A stretch of 64,000 nucleotides of DNA from Vandiemenella viatica (taxonomy: Eukaryota; Arthropoda; Insecta; Orthoptera; Morabidae): contig JARYHS010013631.1 of NCBI GenBank assembly GCA_031002005.1, positions 66,647,832-66,711,831 on the forward strand, read 5' to 3'. Position numbers and translations under genes: made by a program. The notes under the pieces are model-generated. The model did no database searches. It worked only from the letters and a program-made list of their open reading frames with translations, and was not told the origin of the DNA. Shown piece by piece: positions 1-10,757 of the stretch. Position 1 is the first letter of the stretch. Each line of letters begins with the position of its first letter.

Positions 1-2944
1 TAGTAGAATCGTATCTCATATAGTGCACTATGGTTGTTAGATGTCGGTAGCTATGGGGGTGTGGGAGAAATGAGGGATGAAAGTGGTCGACCTGTGGCAG
101 TTTCATACTTCTGCCAAAGACAAAAGTGTCATGGTGTATCACTTTTCAGCGAAAACTATAGATCACAGATAACTGGCGTTTGTGTGTAGTAGTAGCACAG
201 AGTCACCTTTCGATCACAACAGCGGCCGAATTTCAGAAACTGTGGTACAGTGGTAGATATGGTGGTTGTAAGTGGCCGACCAAGTTTATTTTCGCATTTC
301 GACTGTCTGCGCATATGTCACTTTTCTGCCACAACTACATGGCATAGAGCATTGGTGTTAGTGTTTGGTAGTAGAATCGTATCTCGTGTAGTGCACTATG
401 GTTGTTAGATGTCGGTAGCTATGGGGGTGTGGGAGAAATGGGGGTTGTAAGTGGTCGATCTGTGGCAGTTTCATACTTCTGCGAAAGACAAAAGTGTCAT
501 GGTGTATCACTTTTCAGCGAAAACTATAGATCACAGATAACTGGCGTTTGTGTGTAGTAGTAGCACAGAGTCACCTTTCGATCACAACAGCGGCCGAATT
601 TCAGAAACTGTGGTACAGTGGTAGATATGGTGGTTGTAAGTGGCCGACCAAGTTTATTTTCGCATTTCGACTGTCTCCGCATATGTCACTTTTCTGCCAC
701 AACTACATAGCATAGAGCATTGGTGTTTGTGTTTGGTAGTAGAATCGTATCTCATATAGTGCACTATGGTTGTTAGATGTCGGTAGCTATGGGGGTGTGG
801 GAGAAATGAGGGTTGAAAGTGGTCGACCTGTGGCAGTTTCATACTTCTGCCAAAGACAAAAGTGTCATGGTGTATCACTTTTCAGCGAAAACTATAGATC
901 ACAGATAACTGGCGTTTGTGTGTAGTAGTAGCACAGAGTCACCTTTCGATCACAACAGCGGCCGAATTTCAGAAACTGTGGTACAGTGGTAGATATGGTG
1001 GTTGTAAGTGGCCGACCAAGTTTATTTTCGCATTTCGACTGTCTGCGCATATGTCACTTTTCTGCCACAACTACATGGCATAGAGCATTGGTGTTAGTGT
1101 TTGGTAGTAGAATCGTATCTCGTGTAGTGCACTATGGTTGTTAGATGTCGGTAGCTATGGGGGTGTGGGAGAAATGGGGGTTGTAAGTGGTCGATCTGTG
1201 GCAGTTTCATACTTCTGCGAAAGACAAAAGTGTCATGGTGTATCACTTTTCAGCGAAAACTATAGATCACAGATAACTGGCGTTTGTGTGTAGTAGTAGC
1301 ACAGAGTCACCTTTCGATCACAACAGCGGCCGAATTTCAGAAACTGTGGTACAGTGGTAGATATGGTGGTTGTAAGTGGCCGACCAAGTTTATTTTCGCA
1401 TTTCGACTGTCTCCGCATATGTCACTTTTCTGCCACAACTACATAGCATAGAGCATTGGTGTTTGTGTTTGGTAGTAGAATCGTATCTCATATAGTGCAC
1501 TATGGTTGTTAGATGTCGGTAGCTATGGGGGTGTGGGAGAAATGAGGGTTGAAAGTGGTCGACCTGTGGCAGTTTCATACTTCTGCCAAAGACAAAAGTG
1601 TCATGGTGTATCACTTTTCAGCGAAAACTATAGATCACAGATAACTGGCGTTTGTGTGTAGTAGTAGCACAGAGTCACCTTTCGATCACAACAGCGGCCG
1701 AATTTCAGAAACTGTGGTACAGTGGTAGATATGGTGGTTGTAAGTGGCCGACCAAGTTTATTTTCGCAATTCGACTGTCTGAGCATATGTCACTTTTCTG
1801 CCACAACTACAAGGCATAGAGCATTGGTGTTAGTGTTTGGTAGTAGAATCGTATCTCGTGTAGTGCACTATGGTTGTTAGATGTCGGTAGCTATGGGGGT
1901 GTGGGAGATTTGGGGGTTGTAAGTGGTCGACCTGTGGCAGTTTCATACTTCTGCCAAAGACAAAAGTGTCATGGTGTATCACTTTTCAGCGAAAACTATA
2001 GATCACAGATAACTGGCGTTTGTGTGTAGTAGTAGCACAGAGTCACCTTTCGATCACAACAGCGGCCGAATTTCAGAAACTGTGGTACAGTGGTAGATAT
2101 GGTGGTTGGAAGTGGCCGACCAAGTTTATTTTCGCATTTCGACTGTCTCCGCATATGTCACTTTTCTGCCACAACTACAAGGCATAGAGCATTGGTGTTA
2201 GTGTTTGGTAGTAGAATCGTATCTCGTGTAGTGCACTATGGTTGTTAGATGTCGGTAGCTATGGGGGTGTGGGAGATTTGGGGGTTGTAAGTGGTCGACC
2301 TGTGGCAGTTTCATACTTCTGCCAAAGACAAAAGTGTCATGGTGTATCACTTTTCAGCGAAAACTATAGATCACAGATAACTGGCGTTTGTGTGTAGTAG
2401 TAGCACAGAGTCACCTTTCGATCACAACAGCGGCCGAATTTCAGAAACTGTGGTACAGTGGTAGATATGGTGGTTGTAAGTGGCCGACCAAGTTTATTTT
2501 CGCATTTCGACTGTCTCCGCATATGTCACTTTTCTGCCACAACTACATGGCATAGAGCATTGGTGTTAGTGTTTGGTAGTAGAATCGTATCTCGTGTAGT
2601 GCACTATGGTTGTTAGATGTCGGTAGCTATGGGGGTGTGGGAGAAATGGGGGTTGTAAGTGGTCGATCTGTGGCAGTTTCATACTTCTGCGAAAGACAAA
2701 AGTGTCAAGGTGTATCACTTTTCAGCGAAAACTATAGATCACAGATAACTGGCGTTTGTGTGTAGTAGTAGCACAGAGTCACCTTTCGATCACAACAGCG
2801 GCCGAATTTCAGAAACTGTGGTACAGTGGTAGATATGGTGGTTGTAAGTGGCCGACCAAGTTTATTTTCGTATTTCGACTGTCTCCGCATATGTCACTTT
2901 TCTGCCACAACTACATAGCATAGAGCATTGGAGTTTGTGTTTGG
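1..2944 (+). repeat. Tandem array of eight 368-bp units (satellite-like)
   Basis: The landmark TAGTAGAATCG recurs at 1, 369, 737, 1105, 1473, 1841, 2209, 2577 and 2945, a spacing of exactly 368 bp each time with no length change. Units come in two types by the following bases, ATCTCATATAG (units at 1, 737, 1473, 2945) and ATCTCGTGTAG (369, 1105, 1841, 2209, 2577), so the left part has a 736-bp higher-order period. Each 368-bp unit is itself two diverged halves of about 184 bp, both containing a GTAGTAG...TGGGAGA/TGGTAGA...GTGGTCGACC or GTGGCCGACC frame. Minus-strand open frames in the units are repeat translations and not genes. Confidence 0.95.
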
Positions 2945-3776
2945 TAGTAGAATCGTATCTCATATAGTGCACTATGGTTGTTAGATGTCGGTAGCTATGG
3001 GGGTGTGGGAGAAATGGGGGTTGAAAGTGGTCGACCTGTGGCAATTTCATACTTCTGCCAAAGACAAAAGTGTCATGGTGTATCACTTTCAACCGAAAAC
3101 TACAGATCACAGATAACTGGCGTTTGTGTGTAGTAGTAGCACAGAGTCACCTTTCGATCACAACAGCGGCCGAATTTCAGAAACTGTGGTACTGTGGTAG
3201 ATATGGTGGTTGTAAGTGGCCGACCAAGGATATTTTCGTATTTCGAGGAAAGGCATGTGTCTCCGCAGATTTCACTTTTGTACCACGACTACATAGCTTA
3301 GAGCATTGGTGTTTATGTGTGGTAGTAGAATCGTATGTGTTGTCGTGCACTATGGTTGTTAGATGTCTGTAGCTATGGGGGTGTGGAAGATATGGGGGAT
3401 GAAAGTGGTCGACCTGCGGGAATTTCATATTTCTGCCAAAGACGCATGTGTCACGGTGTATCACTTTTAAGTGAAAACTATCAATCGCAGATCACTGGCG
3501 TTTGTGTGTGGTAGTAACACAGAGTCTCCCATCGATCACAACGTTGGCCGAAATTCGGTAACTGTGGGAGTGTGTGAGATATGGTGTTTGAAATTGGTCG
3601 ATCATGAATATTTTCGTGTTTCATCCAAAGACCTGTGTGTATCCTTAAATTTTACCTTGCTGCCGGAACTACATAGGGCAGAAGACTGCTACTTGTGTGT
3701 GGTAATAGTATCGAGTCTCCCATCGTGCACTATGGTGGTTAGATGTCTACAGCTGTCAATATGAATTCTTTACAAT
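2945..3776 (+). repeat. Diverged terminal units of the Helitron array
   Basis: These are the same repeats as the array to the left, but less similar and with insertions. The landmark recurs at 3323 (spacing 378) and as GGTAATAGTATCG near 3701. These outer units resemble the internal repeats of the short Helitron copies near 16 and 22 kb more than the homogenised units do. That pattern, with edge units diverged and central units uniform, is usual for arrays grown by unequal exchange. Confidence 0.85.
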
Positions 3777-3803
3777 CACGAACGAAGTCGTGGGTACCAG
3801 CTA

Positions 3804-3804
<1 letters not shown>

Positions 3805-3835
<31 letters not shown>
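3805..3835. repeat. (TA)n microsatellite
   Basis: About 31 bp of alternating TA immediately after the Helitron 3' end. It probably marks the AT-rich target of the insertion. Confidence 0.95.
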
Positions 3836-3842
<7 letters not shown>

Positions 3843-3845
3843 AAA

Positions 3846-5078
3846 AACTACACTAAAATATAAAGCACTCAGGAACAGCCCAGTGATTTGCGACCTATCT
3901 AGATTTAAAAAAGGCATATGATTCAATCGACCGGCAATCTCTCTACAACATCCTTGAAGAACAAGGGCTCGATACAAAAACCCGAAACCTCATTAAACAA
4001 ACACTCACCGGCACAACCTCCAAAGTTAAATTCATGGGAGAGATATCTGAACCGTTTCAGATCAATACCGGCGTTCGACAGGGTGATGGTCTGTCCCCGA
4101 TACTCGTCAACCTTGTTCTGGATAAAGTCATCCGAGAATGGGAGAAAGAACTATTGGAAACCTATACAACTCGGACGACGCAAGAATGGTATTAAAATTT
4201 CCTGCCTAGCCTTCGCAGATGATTTAGCCATACTAGCAGATGACGAGACCACAGCAATTAAACAGAAACTCTCAAAGAATGCGCTGAAAGAGTAGGCTTA
4301 CAAATATCCTTTCAAATAACCGAGTTCATCTGCTCAAAACTCCACACTTAAAATCTGGTCACAAAATATGGACAAATTGAGAGAGTCTCAAGTATTTCAA
4401 GTATCTGGGAGAAATCATCGAACCCCCAGGAGGAGAGAAAATAGCACAGGAAGTTCGCATGCAAAAACTTAGGAGAACCTACTGTAGAACCTGCAACATA
4501 TATAATAAAAAATGTTTGTCCATATATCCAAAAGTCAAACATTACAACACAATTATCAAACCTGAAGCCCTGTACGCCAGCGAAACATTAACTCTACCCA
4601 GGAAAGGTGACCTAAAAAGCTTTTTGAAAGAAGAACGCAAAATTATAAGAAGGATCCTTGGCGCAGAAAAAACAGATGACGGATATAGACTTAAATCCTT
4701 AAAAAACAATAGAAACACTGTCAAACCTCGCGGCAGACATCAGGAAACGAAGATTAAGATTTTATGGACATATCCACAGACTCCCAGCAACAAGACTGAT
4801 TCATAAAATTATGACATACATAGAACAGCTAAAAACTATGCCCTGGGTACAGCAGATCAAAAAAGACCTGGAAAAAGCCCACATAAACTCATCAGAAATC
4901 ATAGACAGACAAACATACAGAGATAAGTCATTAAGAGACCGGGGACGAAGTGGACTGAAGAAAGGAAGAGAATCCACGGAGAAAAAAATGAAAGCTTTAT
5001 GGAAACTTAGAAAACTGAATCGTTAAGGCTTTGCGTGATCCTACAGGGTCCAATTTCAGATAATAATAATAATTATAT
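3846..5078 (+). pseudogene. Non-LTR retrotransposon (LINE) reverse transcriptase relic, family 1
   Basis: Conceptual translation in shifting frames shows reverse-transcriptase blocks in order: LDLKKAYDSIDR (catalytic Asp of motif A, near 3900), GVRQGDGLSPI (motif B, near 4070), and FADDLAILAD (motif C with the Asp pair, near 4215). C-terminal blocks follow: KYFKYLGEII, HYNTIIKPEALYASETL (near 4540) and RKIIRRILG (near 4640). A charged C-terminus ends at 5024-5026. It ends in an ATA-rich tail near 5055-5080. There are several frameshifts and stops, no endonuclease domain, and the 5' end is missing. It is clearly dead. The same family recurs at 14845-15765. The clade is uncertain: it belongs to endonuclease-type LINEs, perhaps near RTE/Proto2. 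Confidence 0.88.
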
Positions 5079-5330
5079 ATATTATAACGTTGTTTTACAA
5101 CGCCGTCTTGTAGAACTTTGTGGTTCCAGTAAGCCTGAGGCGGCTTTGTGTATTTGGATGAAATTTCCTATTCAGATAATTTTTTACTTTCTAAAGGTAA
5201 TAGGGTGTATGTCACCCTTTAAACAAGGCAATTTCATTCAAAATTTAATAAGCTATGTGTTATTCTTAAAAAGAAGCTATTTTACACAAAAAATTCTGAC
5301 GTAATGCATTCTCGCGGAATTTTGAGGTAT
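5079..5330. other. Unassigned AT-rich sequence
   Basis: No recognisable domain, tRNA-like motif or terminal repeat. A short frame at 5035-5304 lacks any recognisable motif. Confidence 0.5.
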
Positions 5331-5354
5331 GGTACCAGTTAGTCTTCTGGTACC
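5331..5354. repeat. Perfect 8-bp inverted repeat (hairpin)
   Basis: GGTACCAG (5331-5338) is separated by 8 nt from its exact complement CTGGTACC (5347-5354). The left arm plus following bases, GGTACCAGTTAGT, differs at one position from the Helitron terminus GGTACCAGCTAGT, but no CACGA hairpin precedes it. Confidence 0.8.
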
Positions 5355-5990
5355 TCGGCACAGCATCCAATAGTGACAATGCAGTTATTATGTTAATTAA
5401 TGAACATGTCGTAAAATTATTGTTACCAAATTAGGCATCAAGCAAACCAATGTTAGCTAAGTTTTTCTTTGGCTAGAGCAAGGAACTCGGTAGTTCAAAA
5501 TGACTAGGAAACTTTCAAGCAAAACGTTTGACTTTAACAGTAATAGCGAGACGTCAAGCGAAGCTCGGTCACCCAAGTACTGTACCTTAAATCGACAAAA
5601 CGTCTCCATTCCTAAACTGTTTGTGAGGGATGCCACGTGCAGATCGACAGACAGTGCGATTTTCACCCGTAGTCGAAAGACGAAACACTAGCACTTTCGA
5701 CCTACCCCTGAAGCCAATTTCCCCCTATCCCCGCTACTAGAAATCCGTTTTCCGTAGAACAATTTATTCTGGCACGTTTGAACTCGTCAAATGCTCATAT
5801 TGCGCCCTTTGACGTCGATGAGACATACCGGCACTTCCTTACATGTTTCCACCTCGTTTCACGGATCTGAACCGATCAAGCGTGAAGCATTGACCTGTTC
5901 ACTCACAGAAAAGAGGGCTCTGCTGGACTTGCGTACATGCCCATCGCTCAGAAATCTCAAATACTTATCATGTTTCCACTGGTCTACACG
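5355..5990. other. Unassigned sequence with a small unrecognised open frame
   Basis: It holds a 63-codon frame at 5500-5691 (+), starting MTRKLSSKTFDF, Ser/Arg-rich and without a recognisable domain. The rest shows no repeat or gene that I can name. Confidence 0.4.
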
Positions 5991-5995
5991 TTCCG

Positions 5996-6213
5996 CCATC
6001 ATTGGCAGGGTAGATGCTAGAGTCTTAGCTTCGCGTGCCGATGGTCGCCGGTTCGAGTCCGGCCGCGGGCATAGGTGTTTAAGTGTTGTGTCAGTGAATG
6101 TCATGTCCGTCCTGTTGTGTGCCTAATTAACTTGAAATGATTCATCGAGCTGGCTGTATGGCCTAAGATGTAGAAAGCTATTAAAAAAAAAGTAAAAAAA
6201 AAAAATAAAAAAA
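5996..6213 (+). mobile_element. SINE-B copy 1 (tRNA-derived)
   Basis: The tRNA-like head includes CTAGAGTCTTAGC and CGCGTGCCGATGGTCGCC, then a B box GGTTCGAGTCC (near 6050). The body contains TTAAGTGTTGTGTC and GAGCTGGCTGTATGGCC, and the element ends in an A-rich tail from 6182. The body matches 21896-22110 (+) and 52360-52618 (-). No product is encoded. Confidence 0.85.
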
Positions 6214-6597
6214 TCACATCCTCCGATTTTAGAGTGCAATTTTCTCAAACATTTCATCAACACGTCATCATCATTATTAATTGCGATGGACTATATGCTT
6301 CAGTGGCAGTTTAAGTGAAAACCTATGCACGCATCGAACGCATTTCACTTCAAATTTTGTTACTGTTTGACAAAGATTGTTCATAATCTCCACTGATAAT
6401 CTGTTCCTCTGTTACATGCAAATAAAAGCTTTCGCACTCCCTAAAATAAAGTGCTAAATTATGGCCATAGCCTTATCTTGTCTGTACATACTATGCTTAA
6501 TTCTTCTTTCAGTATTCAACAGGGGCTCATCATAATGTACACTCGGCTCTTTCATTCACAGGATGTGAGTTCAAATATCCTACAGGGCATCACGAAT
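6214..6597. other. Unassigned sequence, possibly the head of a further SINE
   Basis: Near 6565 GAGTTCAAATATCC loosely resembles a tRNA B box just upstream of the left arm of the inverted repeat pair. Nothing else is recognised. Confidence 0.35.
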
Positions 6598-6700
6598 TCA
6601 ACTTTCTTGTTCCAAGCCAAGTTTACACTTTACAGTACGTCCTCACTTCACTTTCTGAAACAAAATGATTTCTATTGTTGTTATAAATCGTTGATTTAAA
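6598..6700 (+). repeat. Left arm of a ~100-bp inverted repeat pair
   Basis: The reverse complement of this stretch aligns along its length with 6917-7018. Shared blocks are AAATCAACGAT, TTTCAGAAAGTGAA and AACTTGGCT or GACTTGGCT. The spacer is about 215 bp. Either it is a fold-back element or, given a B-box-like motif upstream of this arm, two SINE 3' ends inserted in opposite directions. Confidence 0.8.
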
Positions 6701-6895
6701 ATTTAAAAAATCTAGTGACTTGACCATTAGGCATGTAATAATTTTTACTGAACTGAAATGCATAATTTATATTATTTATTCTAAGACTTGTCAAAGCCGG
6801 AAAGAGTGCGAGGGAAATCTTGGATTTTGTGTATTTTGATATTGACAAGGGAACACATTTAAAGTATTTACTAAATCATGGGATATATAATGATC

Positions 6896-6918
6896 AATCA
6901 TATATATATATATATATA
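6896..6918. repeat. (TA)n microsatellite
   Basis: A short TA run abutting the right arm of the inverted repeat pair, at what would be the tail of the minus-strand copy. Confidence 0.85.
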
Positions 6919-7018
6919 AATCAACGATCTATAACACCAAGAGAACTATTCTGTTTCAGAAAGTGAACTGAACACACACTGTTAAGTGTAGACTTGGCTC
7001 AGAACAAGATCTCATAAC
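6917..7018 (-). repeat. Right arm of the inverted repeat pair
   Basis: Reverse-complement match to 6598-6700, diverged by roughly a fifth by eye. The similarity stops near 7018 on this side. Confidence 0.8.
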
Positions 7019-7254
7019 TTTTTGTCACTTAACAACCACGAGACTAGGACTACTTTTACAAGACTTGTTTGTGCGATTTTATTGCTTTTTGTAAGTTGAT
7101 GGATTATTTTTAGTCGTCACTCGAATGTAACGGTAGCATATGAAAATCGATGGTTGAGGACATTCCAGAATCCAAGACATCAATATACGCAGGTGTACCC
7201 GTTACTAACAATGGCCACGCTCTTTGTAAACGATGAGAGAGCGCCCTGGTTTAA

Positions 7255-8725
7255 GGTCCATTTAGACGACCCGACCTGATCTCCCTAAATCGTGGCCACG
7301 CCCATTCAGCCCTGAAAACGGGTCGTCTAAAGCGAGCTCCTGGTCTCGTTTTGCGGCGAGACCAGGGAGGGAGGTTGAGTGGAAATTCCATCCGATTTAG
7401 GGTGAAAGGGTGGGGGTAAGTCGGGCCCCAACCACTCTACCCTGAAAACTGGCCGTGTAAAGCCTCGCGCGGTTGTGCTCTCACTGCCTGGTTCCCCGTT
7501 TTCTATTATTTTGAGATGGATGCATCCGATAATTAAGAAAAAGAAGTATTGACAGAGTTGCTAGAGGTTTAAAAGACCCACAAATTTTTATGGGATACTT
7601 CACATAGGATTGCCAACTTATTTAGCAAAAAATATATTTGTCTTTCGAAGAAGAAAATAAAAAGTATATGAAACGGGAAAAATTAGTAATTTAGTGCCTT
7701 AAATACATATATTTTCGGCCTTACTGGACTAGGTGTTAACTGTTGGTTTCATTTCAGTGTTATAGCTGGAGCCACATTCTACATGTAGTATAACTAAAAA
7801 AGGAACACTCATTTTTAAATTTATGGGCGCTCTGTTTCTCCCTTCCCACCATCTTGCATTTATTTCGTTTCATCATGTCGTTTGGAAATTAATTGAATTG
7901 TATAGTTTACCAAAAATAAATTGTTTCCGTTCAGAAATAACGGTGAGCGGACATGAGTCGATTGGAATACAACAATACGAATAGTCGGCTATTATTGCCT
8001 CGACTCCGATGCCGTAATTGCACAGATCAAAGGATGCTAGCGAACAAAAAAATCGCTGGCCGATAGACACTTTTTCTTGCAGGAGATTGTGAAACTAGCA
8101 GACGAATGTTCAGTTACATTTGTTGAATACTTTATTAGAAATAAAGTATTTTCGCATACTTTATTCGTAGGGAAAAGTGTAACAGCCAAAAATAAAATAT
8201 GATACTTTATAATACAGTATGGTTGGCAACCCTAACCTCACATGCCCTCTGTCATAAGAAAGGCGCGAGAAATGAGGCATTTGAGGTGTCATCCGGTAGA
8301 AATTCCGGAAATCTTTACCATGCAACACATCTAAAAGTCTAAAGTGACTGAACATATACCTTTGTAAATATAACTGCTTGGCACACGTCTTTTTTCCTTT
8401 TCCTAGGCTTTTCGCACAATGTCAAGCAGTCAGGGTTACACCAAGAATCTGTGGTTTTGTTAAATATGGGGCCATATATATTTAATTTAAGTATTAGAAT
8501 ATTAACAAAATTTGTAACCAACTAATTTTATTACTAGTATTGCTGTTAAATGGAACGTACAAATTTCAGAATAAGACGGATATACGCGTGGTGGAAGGAT
8601 GCCAGTGCGGTAGCAACCATATCGGGCCGGCCGACGGGTCGTCTAAAAGCAACACTCTGTCGACGGGAGGAAAGTGAAATCGGGAACGGGACAGGGTGAT
8701 CGGGAACGGGTCGTCTAAATGGGCC
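7255..8725. mobile_element. Terminal-inverted-repeat DNA transposon, non-autonomous, PIF/Harbinger-like ends
   Basis: The left end GGTCCATTTAGACGACCCG (7255-7273) and the right end CGGGTCGTCTAAATGGGCC (8707-8725) are inverted copies with one mismatch in 19. Flanks are TAA on the left and TAT on the right, compatible with a decayed 3-bp TWA target duplication as in PIF/Harbinger, but not proof. The motif CGGGTCGTCTAAA recurs inside both ends (near 7313 and 8635), with a diverged copy near 7450. No transposase is recognisable. A 1.5-kb non-autonomous element is the best reading. Confidence 0.7.
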
Positions 8726-8838
8726 TATAGTTATGCCGATTGCCTTTGATTTATCTGCAACAAGAAGCAAAGTAAAATCTAAGATGTTAGTAAAGATTGC
8801 TGATCTCTATGCACAAAAGGAATTTGAGACATATTGAA

Positions 8839-10053
8839 CAGCTTTTCTCAAACTGTGGTCCGCGATGACAAAAATAAATTAGTAAAAAAATTTCACATAA
8901 AATGGATACCGTCGTTGTTCTAATAACACCACAAGTCAGTATAAGCTATAAGACTGACTTTCTAAACGCCGTGGTATTTCCTGGATATGACTGCCTTGTA
9001 ACTACAGTATAAGAATCTATTCACTAGATACGTCTTCAGATGGCGTCAAAGACTATGATGTTCCTTTGAACATTGAGCAAATGATCATTTTATGAGGGAC
9101 TTTGTTACAATGTTTCATGAGGTTGCAGCTAATAAGGTGGTAACAATCTAAATCAGCTGCTGTTTCTCGGTATCGGAGTATATTTTTATTCTTTGTTTAA
9201 TGCAAACCTGAGATTTCTCGTTCGTTTCCCAGTAAAGACCGCCGCTACTGTAATACTTACTGATTTGAAACAATACTAAACTTTATAAGTTTTGAGACTC
9301 AATTCTTTTCTTTATCTTAAATTCTCTCAACAGTTCCTCCGATACCAACAACAATTCTGACCGTGTTAAAAATACTCGCACAACGTTCCGAATAGCAAGA
9401 TTGCGAAGTTCATTGCTCATGTAGAATTGATCATTTAACTTTCTTTTCAGCAACTATCACTCCAAGCATATAATTCTCACAATTCAATTAAATAAATTGC
9501 GGACCCTCCTTTTTCTCTTCTTTCGACTTAAATTAAACTGTATCTTTATTCCATTCAAAATTGCCCATTTTCTTTTTTTAATACCATTAATAACGTTACT
9601 TGCTCCACCTCCTTCAACAGAGATACTATTTTTCTGAGTGTATGAAACTAAGCAAATAATCTCTGTCTTATCTGCTACTCTTTTCCCTGACAATTGTATA
9701 CATATTCGATTTTTTAATTATACTTACATAAACCGTCTTCCTATTTCGACATTTCATTTATTTTATTTCTTCTACAAATTAATTCCTATTTTATAATGAG
9801 ACTAGTTATATTTCCGTCTGAATGTGTAGAAATATTTCAACAATCTCTCGCTTATACCATTTTAAGGTCTTACTATGTTGTACTTTATTGTAGGTATAGG
9901 CCCTACGGCACCGCGGTACATGCCGTAAACATTGGTGCGGTTGGTTGATAAGACATACATAGTTTAAAAAATTAAGCCCATATAAGTTAGTGGTCCGTAA
10001 AATTATTTTGATATTTTACTGGCCCTTGAGTGGAAAAAGGTTGAGAAACGCTG
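8839..10053. mobile_element. hAT-type DNA transposon, non-autonomous
   Basis: The left end is CAGCTTTTCTCAAACTGTGG (8839-8858). The right end, read on the other strand from 10053, is CAGCGTTTCTCAACCTTTTT. CAG(N)-TTCTCAA termini are typical of hAT/Charlie-like elements. The flanking octamers ATATTGAA (8831-8838) and ATATAGCA (10054-10061) agree at 6 of 8 positions, consistent with an old 8-bp target duplication. The interior is AT-rich with no transposase. Confidence 0.72.
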
Positions 10054-10061
10054 ATATAGCA

Positions 10062-10757
10062 CCATCCAGAACAAATCAATTAAACTGAATGCGCCGGAAC
10101 GTTTCACGATTGGGGTTCCATTCGATAAGTACAAGGAAAATCACCAATATTGGACTTTGCCTTTTATTGAGGGGTAAAACCATATATGTGTACCAATTTA
10201 CCTGTTTCTAGGACCACGGGAAGTATAGTGGAATTATGGTGTCGGGGTGTCGTAGTCGATAAAAAAATTTGAGGTTCACTAACTTCCAGGAGAAGGGAAG
10301 ATAAAAATTTAACACATCAGTAAACTTAGGAAGCTCAGTCTGTAATGCAAATCTGAGGCATATAATATTATTAGAGTCGGAAACTATTTCACGTTTGTGG
10401 TAGATAAGGGGTAGATGTACGTAAATTTACTAGTTTTATATTTTTCCTATAATCTGGGGGTAATACATTACCTGTGTACAACATTTCAGCTTTCTACGAC
10501 TACGGTAAGTACCTTAGAGTTTTGATGGTAATCAGTGAGTGACAAAATTGGTGAAATTTGCATATGAATAACGTCCAAACTAAGAACAGGAACGAGACAA
10601 AATTATAGACTCCTGATATTTGTGTATAACAGAAGTTTGAGGTAAAAATGGTTCGAATCGCTTCGAGAACAGGATTAACTGTGCCGCAGTTGACTCGACT
10701 TGGATTCAGCATTCTGTCATCCGCAAACAACTCAGCTTCTGTGAATCAACAATGTAA
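10062..10757. other. Unassigned sequence
   Basis: AT-rich and without recognisable coding, SINE or terminal-repeat features. Confidence 0.5.

Larger units (their letters stand above)
1..3804 (+). mobile_element. Helitron-like element, copy 1 (5' end outside window), interior expanded into satellite
   Basis: The right end reads CTAG at 3801-3804 followed by T. Eight bases upstream is a hairpin: stem CACGA (3777-3781), 6-nt loop, stem TCGTG (3788-3792). A CTRR terminus with a short upstream hairpin and a following T is the known Helitron 3' signature. The same terminus, GGTACCAGCTAG, ends two other elements in this window (22138-22896 and 16056-17053 minus), which also share a TC-type 5' end. 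The 5' end of this copy lies before base 1. The interior is almost wholly tandem repeats, and no Rep/helicase coding is visible, so it is non-autonomous. The element is at least 3.8 kb against under 1 kb for the other two. The repeats are certain. The Helitron assignment is inference from the ends. Confidence 0.75.

Noticed and set aside
654..878. 74-codon minus-strand frame, repeated exactly at 1390-1614 and nearly at 2862-3110
   Set aside because: It is the translation of the 368-bp satellite unit. Identity follows from tandem duplication and no domain is recognisable.
5500..5691. 63-codon Ser/Arg-rich frame as a small gene
   Set aside because: No domain, no clear start context, and an equally long frame overlaps on the other strand.
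5980..6080. True tRNA gene at the SINE-B head
   Set aside because: The same head recurs with the same body at 52360 and (without its B box) at 21896. No cloverleaf closes.
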